A stretch of 64,000 bases of DNA from Salinicola salarius (GTDB taxonomy: Bacteria; Pseudomonadota; Gammaproteobacteria; Pseudomonadales; Halomonadaceae), in NCBI RefSeq assembly GCF_003206135.1, contig NZ_PZJT01000011.1, positions 79,945 through 143,944 of the forward strand, read 5' to 3'. Below are positions 47,019 to 55,109 of this stretch, one piece after another (positions within the stretch are counted from its first letter, which is position 1; each line of letters begins with the position of its first letter). Both the position numbers and the translations under genes were made by a program. Under the pieces are notes generated by a model, which saw only the letters and a list, made by a program, of their open reading frames with translations, was not told the origin of the DNA and ran no database searches.

Positions 47019-50000
47019 ATGCAACACGTCGCGATCGAGGGAAAAACGGAATTCCTGGAACAGCTGCAGGAAAAGCTTTCCAAGCGTCTCCCCGAGGATA
47101 AGGTCAAGCGGATAACGGCGTTCGCCGAAGATCTCTACGCTACCGCGCCGTTCGAAGAGGCCGCGGATCGACAGCTGGACGATATCTATGGCGCGACATT
47201 GGCGGCATGGCATTTCATGCGCACCTTCGATCCCGACGAAGCCAAGGTGCGTGTTTTCAACCCCAACTTCGAAACCCACGGCTGGCAGTCTCCGCATACG
47301 GTGGTTGCCGTATTGCACGAGGACATGCCGTTTCTGGTCGATTCGGTCCGCATGGAGCTCAACCGCCGGGGGCTGACTCTGCACGCGATCCATAACGCCG
47401 TGCTGGCGGTCGAGCGCGATGCTCGCCACCATGCCACGCGAATTACCGGGACGCGCGCCCAGCAGGCGCCGGAAGCGCGCGAGTCGATCATTCTGATCGA
47501 GGTGGATCGTCATACCGATGGCGAGACGCTGTCCGACCTCGAGCAGGGGTTGCGCGACGTGCTGCTCGACGTGCGCACCGCCGTGGCCGATTTCGACCCG
47601 ATGTGCGACAAGGTTCGCGACGTCATCGAGGCGCTGGAGAGCCAGCAGGCGGGCAGCGTCACGGCGGTGGATCGCAAAGAGACCGTGGCCTTTCTCAAGT
47701 GGCTGCTGGACGAGCATTTCACGTTTCTCGGCTACGCCGAAAGCCGCTTCGTCGGCAGCGGCAAGAACGTCCACAGCGAGCGGGTGGAAGGCAGTGCCCT
47801 CGGCGTGCTGAAGCTGGACCAGCCGCGCTACCAGGAGCCCGTGCGATTCGAGAAGGACGAAGAGTCGGCGCTGCTGCATTTTGCCAAGAGCGCCTACCAT
47901 GCGCGCGTGCATCGCCCTACCTACCCCGATTACATCGCCATCACGCGCCACGACGGCAAGGGCAAGGCGATCGGTGAATGGCGCTTCTTTGGCCTGTTCA
48001 CCTCGCTGGTCTACAACGAGTCGCCGCGAACCGTGCCGATCCTGCGGCGCAAGGTTCAGGCGGTGATCGACGCCGCCGGGGTCAATCCGAAAGGGCACAA
48101 CGGCAAACTGCTGTTGCAGGTGCTGGAAGTACACCCGCGGGACGATCTCTTCCAGAGCTCCACCGAAGAACTCAGCCGGACCGCGTTCGGCATTCTCAAT
48201 ATCCGCGAGCGTCGCCGGGTGCGCCTGTTCATCCGCGAGGACCGCGCCGGGCAGTTCTACTCCTGCCTGGTGTTCGTGCCGCGGGACATCTTCTCGACGG
48301 ATCTGCGCCTGCGCATCCAGAAGCTGCTGTGCGAGGAGCTCGACGCGACCTTCGCCGACTTCAACCCGTATCTGTCCGAGTCGATTCTGGCGCGTATCCA
48401 GTTCACGCTGCGCTTCAACGGCGACAAGCCGGTGAACTTCGACAGCCGCGCACTGGAGAAAAAGGTCATCAATCTGGCGCGCAACTGGCGCGAGGACCTG
48501 CATGCGGCGCTGATCGAAAGTTTCGGCGAGGAAGCGGGCAATCGTCGGGCACAGGCTTTTCGCGATGCCTTCCCCAGCAGCTACCGGGACGACTTCTCGG
48601 CGCGTACCGCCGCCAACGACATTCGCCATCTCGAAGCGCTCGATGACGGTGCCCCGATCGGTGTCAGTCTCTATCATCTGGCCGAGAGCGCGGCGGAGAG
48701 CGTCAATCTCAAGCTCTACCACCAGGATACGCCGGTTCCGCTCTCCGACATGCTGCCGGTGCTGGAAAATCTGGGCTTGCGTGTCATCAGCGAGCGGCCC
48801 TACCGCATCGCGAGCGGGCAGCAGACCTACTGGATCCATGATTTCACCTTCGAATATCACGGCCAGGGCGAAGTCGATCTCGGCAAGATGCGTGACAACT
48901 TCATCGATGCCTTCACCAAGATCTGGGTGGGCGATGCGGAGAACGACAGCTACAACCGCCTGATCATCGGTGCCGATCTGGATTGGCGTCAGGTGGCGGT
49001 CCTGCGGGCGTATGCGCGCTACATGAAGCAGTTGCGCATCGGGCTTTCCCAGGCTTACATCGCCAATACCCTGGCGGCCCATGCCGATATCACCCGGGGG
49101 CTCTCGCGGCTGTTCACGCTGCGTTTCTCGCCGGAGGGCGATAAGCGCGACGAGCAGTGCCAGCAATGCATCGACGAGCTCAATGCGATGCTCGATCAGG
49201 TCGCGAGTCTCAACGACGATCTGCTGCTGCGCCGCTATGTCGATCTGATCCAGGCGACCGTTCGCACCAACTATTTCCAGCCGCGCGAGGATGGCAGCGT
49301 CAAGGAGTACATCTCGTTCAAGCTGGAGCCCAGCAAGGTGCCGGGCATGCCCAAGCCGCGGCCGATGTTCGAGGTCTTCGTCTATTCGCCGCGGATGGAA
49401 GGCGTTCACCTGCGCGGCGGCAAGGTGGCCCGTGGCGGCCTGCGCTGGTCGGACCGCAACGAGGATTTCCGCACCGAGATCCTGGGCTTGATGAAGGCGC
49501 AGCAGGTCAAGAACTCGGTCATCGTCCCGGTCGGGGCCAAAGGCGGCTTCATCTGCAAGCGGATGCCGGAAAACGCCGATCGCGATGCGATCCAGGCCGA
49601 AGGGATCGAGTGCTACCGTACCCTGATCCGCGGCTTGCTGGACATCACCGACAATCTCGACGGCACCACCGTCGTGCCGCCGCGCTCGGTCGTGCGCCAC
49701 GATCCGGACGATCCGTACCTGGTGGTCGCCGCCGACAAGGGCACGGCCACCTTCTCCGACTACGCCAACGCGATCTCGATCGAATACGACTTCTGGCTGC
49801 GGGATGCCTTCGCCTCCGGCGGTGCCCAGGGCTATGACCACAAGGGCATGGCGATCACCGCCCGTGGTGCCTGGGAATCGGTCAAGCGCCATTTCCGCGA
49901 GATGGGGCTGAATACCCAGAAGGACACGTTCAGCGTGCTGGGTATCGGCGACATGGCCGGCGATGTCTTCGGCAACGGTATGCTGCTCTCCGACAGGATC

Positions 50001-51836
50001 CTGCTGGTGGGCGCGTTCAACCACCGCCATATCTTCGTCGACCCCAGTCCCGATGCTGCCAAGTCCTTTGCCGAGCGCAAGCGTCTGTTCGCGCTGCCGC
50101 GTTCGAGCTGGTCGGACTACGACGAGAAACTGATCTCGGAGGGCGGCGGCGTGTTCTCCCGGGATGCCAAGTCGATACCCATATCCGCAGCGATGAAGAA
50201 GGTCTTCGGCATCAAGGCGGACAAGCTCTCGCCCAACGACCTGATCAACGCGATGCTCAAGTCGCAGGTCGATCTGATCTGGAACGGCGGCATCGGCACC
50301 TACGTCAAGGCCTCCAGCGAGAGCCACGCGGATGTCGGCGACAAGGCCAACGATGGCCTTCGCATCGACGGTCGCGAACTCAACTGCCGCGTGGTGGGCG
50401 AGGGCGGCAACCTGGGGCTCACCCAGCGGGGCCGAATGGAAGCCGCGGAGAAGGGCATCCGGGTCAATACCGATTTCATCGACAATGCCGGCGGGGTCAA
50501 CTGCTCGGATCACGAGGTCAACATCAAGATCCTGCTGGACGGTATCGTTCAGCGTGGCGACATGACCGAGAAGCAGCGCAATCAGCTGCTGGTTGAAATG
50601 ACCGAGGAGGTCGGCGAGCTGGTGGTGCGCGATAACTACCGCCAGACCCAGGCGCTGTCGCTCTCCGAGTTGCAGTCGAAGGAGGGGCTCGGCCCGTACC
50701 GCCGATTCATCAACGAGCTGGAAGCGGCCGGCAGCCTCGACCGCGAGCTCGAGTTCCTGCCCACCGACGAACAGCTGATCGAACGCAGCAATGCCGACGG
50801 CGGCCTGACGCTGCCGGAGCTGAGCGTGTTGATTTCCTACGCCAAGAGCACGCTCAAGAGCGATCTGATCGCGGCCGGTCTGCCGGCGGACGGGCAACTG
50901 CAGCAGCATGTGACCAAGGCGTTCCCGACGACGCTGGCCGAACGGTATCCGGACGATCTTCATGAGCACCGTCTCAAGCGGGAGATCGTGGCGACCCAGA
51001 TCGCCAACGATCTGGTCGACCACATGGGCATCACTTTCGTGCGCCAGTTGCGCGATTCCACCGGTGCTTCGCGAGTCGAGATCGCCCAGGCGTACGTCAT
51101 CGCCCGTGACAGCTTCGGTCTCAACCCGCTGTGGGAGCAGATCGAGGCACTGGATTATCATGTCGACAGCCAGACGCAGTACGCGATGATGCTGGATCTG
51201 ATGCGGCTGTTGCGTCGTGCGACGCGCTGGTTCCTGCGTCATCGCGGGTCGCTCGGGGTCAAGGAGTGCGTCGAGCAGTACGCGCCGCAGCTGGCGCAGT
51301 TGAAGGAGGATATCGGCAACCGTCTCAGCGGCGACGAGCGCGAGGCCTGGAGCACGCGGCGCGATGAGCTGGTCAAGGCGAAGGTGCCGGAAGCGCTGGC
51401 ATCGGTCGTTGCGGCGGCCTCGAGCCTCTACGCCGGGCTGGGCATCATCCAGGCGGCGCGAACCAGCGGTGACAAGATCCAGCGGGTCGCCGAGACCTAC
51501 TATGCCATCGGTCAGCGTCTGGAACTGCCGCGGATGATGCAGCAGATCAATAGCCTGGAAGTCCGCGACAGCTGGCAGGCGCAGGCGCGGGAAACGTTCC
51601 GCGACGATCTCGACCGCCAGCAGCTGGCGCTGACGGTCAAGGTGCTGGGGATGACGGACGCCCCGCGCGAGATCGAGCCCAGAGTGGCGCATTGGCAGGA
51701 GCAGCACGCGCCGCTGTTCGAACGCTGGAATGCGCTGCTGGCGGAAATCGGAACGGGAACGCAGATCAGCTTTCCGCTGGTCGCCGTCGCGATCCGCGAA
51801 CTGGTCGATCTTGCCGAGAGCGAAAGCGAGGGCTAA
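47019..51836 (+). CDS. gdhB: NAD-specific glutamate dehydrogenase, large (180-kDa) type
   Basis: A 1605-residue enzyme that oxidises glutamate to 2-oxoglutarate and ammonia with NAD, mainly for catabolism of glutamate and arginine. The N-terminal half carries ACT-like regulatory regions (for example VVAVLHEDMPFLVDSVRMEL). The dehydrogenase core begins around residue 790 with GGKVARGGLRWSDRNEDFRT, followed by VKNSVIVPVGAKGGF and later GIGDMAGDVFGNGMLLS in the NAD-binding part. Size and order match the large GDH family described in Streptomyces and Pseudomonas. AGGTGAT precedes the ATG. A 6-kb open frame on the opposite strand is considered a compositional shadow. Confidence 0.96.
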   Translation: MQHVAIEGKTEFLEQLQEKLSKRLPEDKVKRITAFAEDLYATAPFEEAADRQLDDIYGATLAAWHFMRTFDPDEAKVRVFNPNFETHGWQSPHTVVAVLHEDMPFLVDSVRMELNRRGLTLHAIHNAVLAVERDARHHATRITGTRAQQAPEARESIILIEVDRHTDGETLSDLEQGLRDVLLDVRTAVADFDPMCDKVRDVIEALESQQAGSVTAVDRKETVAFLKWLLDEHFTFLGYAESRFVGSGKNVHSERVEGSALGVLKLDQPRYQEPVRFEKDEESALLHFAKSAYHARVHRPTYPDYIAITRHDGKGKAIGEWRFFGLFTSLVYNESPRTVPILRRKVQAVIDAAGVNPKGHNGKLLLQVLEVHPRDDLFQSSTEELSRTAFGILNIRERRRVRLFIREDRAGQFYSCLVFVPRDIFSTDLRLRIQKLLCEELDATFADFNPYLSESILARIQFTLRFNGDKPVNFDSRALEKKVINLARNWREDLHAALIESFGEEAGNRRAQAFRDAFPSSYRDDFSARTAANDIRHLEALDDGAPIGVSLYHLAESAAESVNLKLYHQDTPVPLSDMLPVLENLGLRVISERPYRIASGQQTYWIHDFTFEYHGQGEVDLGKMRDNFIDAFTKIWVGDAENDSYNRLIIGADLDWRQVAVLRAYARYMKQLRIGLSQAYIANTLAAHADITRGLSRLFTLRFSPEGDKRDEQCQQCIDELNAMLDQVASLNDDLLLRRYVDLIQATVRTNYFQPREDGSVKEYISFKLEPSKVPGMPKPRPMFEVFVYSPRMEGVHLRGGKVARGGLRWSDRNEDFRTEILGLMKAQQVKNSVIVPVGAKGGFICKRMPENADRDAIQAEGIECYRTLIRGLLDITDNLDGTTVVPPRSVVRHDPDDPYLVVAADKGTATFSDYANAISIEYDFWLRDAFASGGAQGYDHKGMAITARGAWESVKRHFREMGLNTQKDTFSVLGIGDMAGDVFGNGMLLSDRILLVGAFNHRHIFVDPSPDAAKSFAERKRLFALPRSSWSDYDEKLISEGGGVFSRDAKSIPISAAMKKVFGIKADKLSPNDLINAMLKSQVDLIWNGGIGTYVKASSESHADVGDKANDGLRIDGRELNCRVVGEGGNLGLTQRGRMEAAEKGIRVNTDFIDNAGGVNCSDHEVNIKILLDGIVQRGDMTEKQRNQLLVEMTEEVGELVVRDNYRQTQALSLSELQSKEGLGPYRRFINELEAAGSLDRELEFLPTDEQLIERSNADGGLTLPELSVLISYAKSTLKSDLIAAGLPADGQLQQHVTKAFPTTLAERYPDDLHEHRLKREIVATQIANDLVDHMGITFVRQLRDSTGASRVEIAQAYVIARDSFGLNPLWEQIEALDYHVDSQTQYAMMLDLMRLLRRATRWFLRHRGSLGVKECVEQYAPQLAQLKEDIGNRLSGDEREAWSTRRDELVKAKVPEALASVVAAASSLYAGLGIIQAARTSGDKIQRVAETYYAIGQRLELPRMMQQINSLEVRDSWQAQARETFRDDLDRQQLALTVKVLGMTDAPREIEPRVAHWQEQHAPLFERWNALLAEIGTGTQISFPLVAVAIRELVDLAESESEG

Positions 51837-51930
51837 GGTGGCCTGCAGGCCGGGCGGCAGCCATGTCGCCCATGCCGGATGGAGGCGACCTGTCTGCCCG
51901 TAGCACCTTCGAGCGCAGATTCGCGTTCCA

Positions 51931-51971
51931 TCGAGTCATGATTTATCTAGCTCGAGTCATGATTATCTAGC
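51931..51971 (+). repeat. 20/21-bp tandem duplication between gdhB and the secreted-protein gene
   Basis: Two head-to-tail copies (51931-51951 and 51952-51971) differ only by one T in a run. Each contains the palindrome TCATGA and ends in TCTAGC. They lie about 95 bases before the next coding start. Confidence 0.88.
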
Positions 51972-52063
51972 GCAAAGATGCTCTCCGGCAGCCTTTAAGG
52001 TGCGTCGGGGGGTGTCTCTGTTATGCTTGGCTCCGATTCGGTCGCAGAACGCAGAGAGGCCTC

Positions 52064-53212
52064 ATGAAGTATCGCGTATTTTCCACCTTGTTCGTGGCAT
52101 TGAGCCTAGCCGGTGCCAGTACTCAGGTCCTGGCACAGAGCGAGGCGCTGAAGGATGCCCAGGAAGCGGCCAGCAAGGTCGACCTGACCAAGTTCTTCAA
52201 GTCCAGTTCGGATGCACATAGCCGCAGCTTCTTCTTCGGCGGTCTCCATCAGCACCCGTTCACCGTCGACGAAGCGGGCCGTTACCAGTTCACCAGCTCG
52301 ATCCTCCCGGGCGAGTCGGATGACTACAAGATTTCCGCCAAGCTGGTGGACAGCAACGGCAACGTGTTGGCCAGCGGTTCCGGACTGGGTAATACCGGTG
52401 GTCTCGAGATGACGGAAACGTTAGAGCCGGGCGATTACTCCCTGCAGGTCTCGGGCCAGAAGTTCGGCACCACCAAGACCGGTGGCAACAGCTTCAATAT
52501 CGATGTCGCGCGACTCGATGCCAGCGGTAGGGTGGTGGCCAGCGACGCAGGTGGTATGGATGACGGCGGCGGCATCATGTTCGGCGGCCCTGGCGCCAGT
52601 GGCCGGACCACGGCCTTCGTCGACGAGAGCGACCAGGTGGCGACGTTGAGCGCACCGGGACGCAAATCCGCCGACGAACTCGCTGTGGCCGGCAATAAGA
52701 ACGGGGCAGCCAGCGGGCCCGACTTTGGCACCGGCAATACCGGGGAAGCCTCGAGGCCGCCGGCCACTCGCAATGATAACGCCGGTGCGCCCGGCAACGG
52801 CGTGGCAATGGCGGCGGCTGCCGTCGACGACGCGACGTCCGATTCGCCGCGCGCAGGTCGCCCGCCGGAGCCGCAGATGCCGGACGCATTCGACGAGATC
52901 GTCGCCGATATCAAGGTGCTGCAGGAAGGCGAGGTGCTGAGTTTCGACGTCGCCGAAGCGGGCACGGTCTCGGTCACCAGCTCCACCTTCCCCGGCAACG
53001 AAGGCACGTATCGTCTGCAGGCGAAGGTCCTCGACGCCAACGGCAACACGGTCGCCAGCGACGAAGGTTCACTGGCGGTCGGCGATTTCGATATCGAAAC
53101 CGTGCTGCAGCCCGGTCGTTACCGTGTCTGGGTCAAGGGGCAACGATTCGGTTCCGCCATGAACGCTGCCAACAACTACACGCTGCGGGTTCAGCAACTC
53201 GATACCCAGTAA
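52064..53212 (+). CDS. secreted protein with two copies of a beta-sandwich-like domain, unknown function
   Basis: A 382-residue exported protein. The signal peptide (MKYRVFSTLFVALSLAGAST, cleavage likely after VLA) is followed by a short helix. Domain 1 (about residues 65-160) has FTVDEAGRYQFTSSILPGES, KLVDSNGNVLASGSG and LEPGDYSLQVSGQKFG. Domain 2 (about 290-382) repeats the pattern: FDVAEAGTVSVTSSTFPGNE, KVLDANGNTVASDEG and LQPGRYRVWVKGQRFGS. Between them is a Gly/Ala/Pro/Asp-rich linker of about 130 residues. The repeats recall pre-peptidase C-terminal (PPC) domains, which often bind polymers or act as spacers. No catalytic motif is seen. GAGAGG precedes the ATG, and a terminator makes it a single-gene unit. 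Confidence 0.7.
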   Translation: MKYRVFSTLFVALSLAGASTQVLAQSEALKDAQEAASKVDLTKFFKSSSDAHSRSFFFGGLHQHPFTVDEAGRYQFTSSILPGESDDYKISAKLVDSNGNVLASGSGLGNTGGLEMTETLEPGDYSLQVSGQKFGTTKTGGNSFNIDVARLDASGRVVASDAGGMDDGGGIMFGGPGASGRTTAFVDESDQVATLSAPGRKSADELAVAGNKNGAASGPDFGTGNTGEASRPPATRNDNAGAPGNGVAMAAAAVDDATSDSPRAGRPPEPQMPDAFDEIVADIKVLQEGEVLSFDVAEAGTVSVTSSTFPGNEGTYRLQAKVLDANGNTVASDEGSLAVGDFDIETVLQPGRYRVWVKGQRFGSAMNAANNYTLRVQQLDTQ

Positions 53213-53229
53213 TCGTGTGGCACGGAATT

Positions 53230-53255
53230 GCCCGGCGTCTTGGCGCCGGGCTTTT
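53230..53255 (+). terminator. intrinsic terminator of the secreted-protein gene
   Basis: A perfect 8-bp GC stem (53230-53237 with 53244-53251), six-base loop, then TTTT, 17 bases after the stop. Confidence 0.88.
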
Positions 53256-53436
53256 CGTATCTGCTTGTGTGCATGACCGTTTTTCCCATTCTCTTTCTCG
53301 ACGCGTCTAACCGCCTCGATGCTGCGAACTACCTCGGCGCTCGAAGCCGTCAAAGGTCGGGTTCGTCCCGAGAGGCGAAGTTGGGATATACTCGCCCGCC
53401 GCAAGCGCCCCCTATCGTTACCGACGAGACCTATCC

Positions 53437-54471
53437 ATGTACGCCCTCGTTCGATCCCTGTTGTTCCGGCTGGAACCGGAAGCCGCCCACCGCCTGACAT
53501 TGACCGCGCTGGACGTCGCACACCGCGCCCATCTTTCCGGCATGCTCGGCGATACTTACGTGGCTTCGGCATCCGTGGATCTCATGGGGCTGACCTTTCC
53601 CAATCGGGTCGGGCTGGCGGCGGGGCTCGACAAGAATGCCGATCATCTCGATGCCCTGGGGGCGCTCGGCTTCGGTTTCGTCGAGGTCGGCACGGTGACG
53701 CCCAAGCCGCAGCAGGGCAACCCCAAGCCGCGTCTGTTCCGGCTGACCGGGCCGCAGGCGATCATCAATCGGATGGGGTTCAACAACGCGGGGGTCGATC
53801 ATCTGGTCGCCAACGTGCGCAAAAGCCGCTACAACGGTGTCATCGGCATCAATATCGGCAAGAACCTGACCACGCCGGTCGAGCGCGCGGTGGACGATTA
53901 CGTCGCCTGTCTGCGCAAGGCGCACAGTGCCGCCCACTACATCACGGTGAACATTTCCTCGCCCAACACGCCGGGGCTGCGCAACCTTCAGTTTGGCGAT
54001 CATCTCGATGGCCTTTTGAGTGCGCTGAAGGCCGAGGTGGTCAAGCTTGACGCCGAACACGGCCGTCGCGTGCCCTTGGCGGTCAAGATCGCGCCGGACA
54101 TGACGCGCGAGGAGATTGCGCTGGTCGCGAACACGCTCCAGGCCAATGAGATCGATGGTGTCATCGCGACCAATACCACGGTGTCTCGGGAGCATGTGGC
54201 GGGAACGCCTCATGCGCATGAAGCGGGAGGGCTGTCGGGCGCGCCCCTGTTCGCGAGTTCGACCGCCGTGGTGAGGGAGTTGCGGCAACTGATGCCGACG
54301 ATGCCGATCATTGGCGCGGGCGGTATCGATAGCGGCGTTCGGGCCAGCGAAAAATGCCAGGCTGGCGCCAATCTGGTACAGCTCTACACCGGCTTCATCT
54401 ATCGCGGGCCGGAGCTGATCGGAGAGTGTGTACGTGCGACTCAGCTCAATAACGGTCAGGCACCCGATTAA
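53437..54471 (+). CDS. pyrD: dihydroorotate dehydrogenase (quinone), class 2
   Basis: A 344-residue inner-membrane-associated flavoenzyme of pyrimidine synthesis that passes electrons to quinone. The N-terminal amphipathic region (MYALVRSLLFRLEPEAAHRL) marks class 2. FMN and catalytic motifs follow: VGLAAGLDKNADHLDALGAL, VGTVTPKPQQGNPKPRLFRL, GFNNAGVDHL, VNISSPNTPGL (catalytic Ser), LAVKIAPD and GAGGIDSG. A -10-like TATACT lies at 53387-53392. The gene is followed by a terminator that belongs to rmf on the other strand. Confidence 0.97.
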   Translation: MYALVRSLLFRLEPEAAHRLTLTALDVAHRAHLSGMLGDTYVASASVDLMGLTFPNRVGLAAGLDKNADHLDALGALGFGFVEVGTVTPKPQQGNPKPRLFRLTGPQAIINRMGFNNAGVDHLVANVRKSRYNGVIGINIGKNLTTPVERAVDDYVACLRKAHSAAHYITVNISSPNTPGLRNLQFGDHLDGLLSALKAEVVKLDAEHGRRVPLAVKIAPDMTREEIALVANTLQANEIDGVIATNTTVSREHVAGTPHAHEAGGLSGAPLFASSTAVVRELRQLMPTMPIIGAGGIDSGVRASEKCQAGANLVQLYTGFIYRGPELIGECVRATQLNNGQAPD

Positions 54472-54595
54472 GCTGGCGGACGTAGCACGGTGAATTTACC
54501 GGACAGCGTGAGGCGACAGAAAAGGGGCAACGTAATGGGTTGGGTGCGAAGCGGCCCAGGCGAGAAAGGTAGGAAATCTGGCGAAATGCACGTCA

Positions 54596-54622
54596 TAAAA
54601 AGGCCCGCCAGTAGCGAGCCTT
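54596..54622 (-). terminator. intrinsic terminator of rmf
   Basis: A nine-pair stem with one mismatch (54600-54608 with 54614-54622). On the minus strand it ends in a T-run (complement of the A-run at 54597-54601). Confidence 0.8.
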
Positions 54623-54645
54623 GAGTGTACTGAGGTAAGTGTCAA

Positions 54646-54855
54646 CTACGTCATTACCGCCGGGTTCTTGTGAATGCCCGAAACGCCTGTCATTCCGGCC
54701 CATTGGTCTCCGCGACCTTCACGCCAACCGCTCATCCAGTTTTCGCGCAGATTCACATCCTGGCTCGGGCACTCGTCGCGTGAGCGACCGCCGACCCCCG
54801 CTTTGTAACCGTGGAGAAATGCCCGCTGGTTGCGATCACGTTTCTGTCGTTTCAT
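54646..54855 (-). CDS. rmf: ribosome modulation factor
   Basis: A 69-residue, basic protein that pairs 70S ribosomes into inactive 100S dimers in stationary phase. The start MKRQKRDRNQRAFLHGYKAG is almost the E. coli RMF sequence, followed by GGRSRDECPSQ and WMSGWREGRGDQ. It is 14 residues longer than E. coli RMF (55) at the C-terminus. The ATG at 54855 has AGAGG upstream; 40 more in-frame residues upstream are not family-like. It diverges from rlmKL, and the shared 254-base gap contains a 7-bp inverted repeat (55018-55024 with 55034-55040). The rmf-rlmKL proximity is as in E. coli. Confidence 0.94.
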   Translation of the reverse strand: MKRQKRDRNQRAFLHGYKAGVGGRSRDECPSQDVNLRENWMSGWREGRGDQWAGMTGVSGIHKNPAVMT

Positions 54856-55109
54856 CGTGTAGTAGCCTCTTGTCAGAACAAGTGCATCTCCTAGGGAAAA
54901 CCACAGTCTGTCGAGCGACCTTGGGCCAACTCCGACCGACTGCCCGCGAAAACGTCCGGACAGGCAAAACCGCATGCGTTGTTTCGTAGCTACACCTCCT
55001 AGCTTTAGTCGAAATGAGAAACGATGTCGATAGTCGTTTCGTCATAAAGTCTCTTTTTCACTGCACTCACGGGAATATGACCGCTTCATAACGGTCGGAT
55101 GATGCCGCC

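Noticed and set aside
45654..51707. A 2017-codon open frame on the minus strand covering trmA, the intergenic gap and nearly all of gdhB.
   Set aside because: The plus strand carries unmistakable TrmA and NAD-GDH motifs throughout. In GC-rich DNA the antisense frame in register with codon position 3 stays open by composition. The translated product is Arg/His/Gln/Leu-rich without any recognisable domain.
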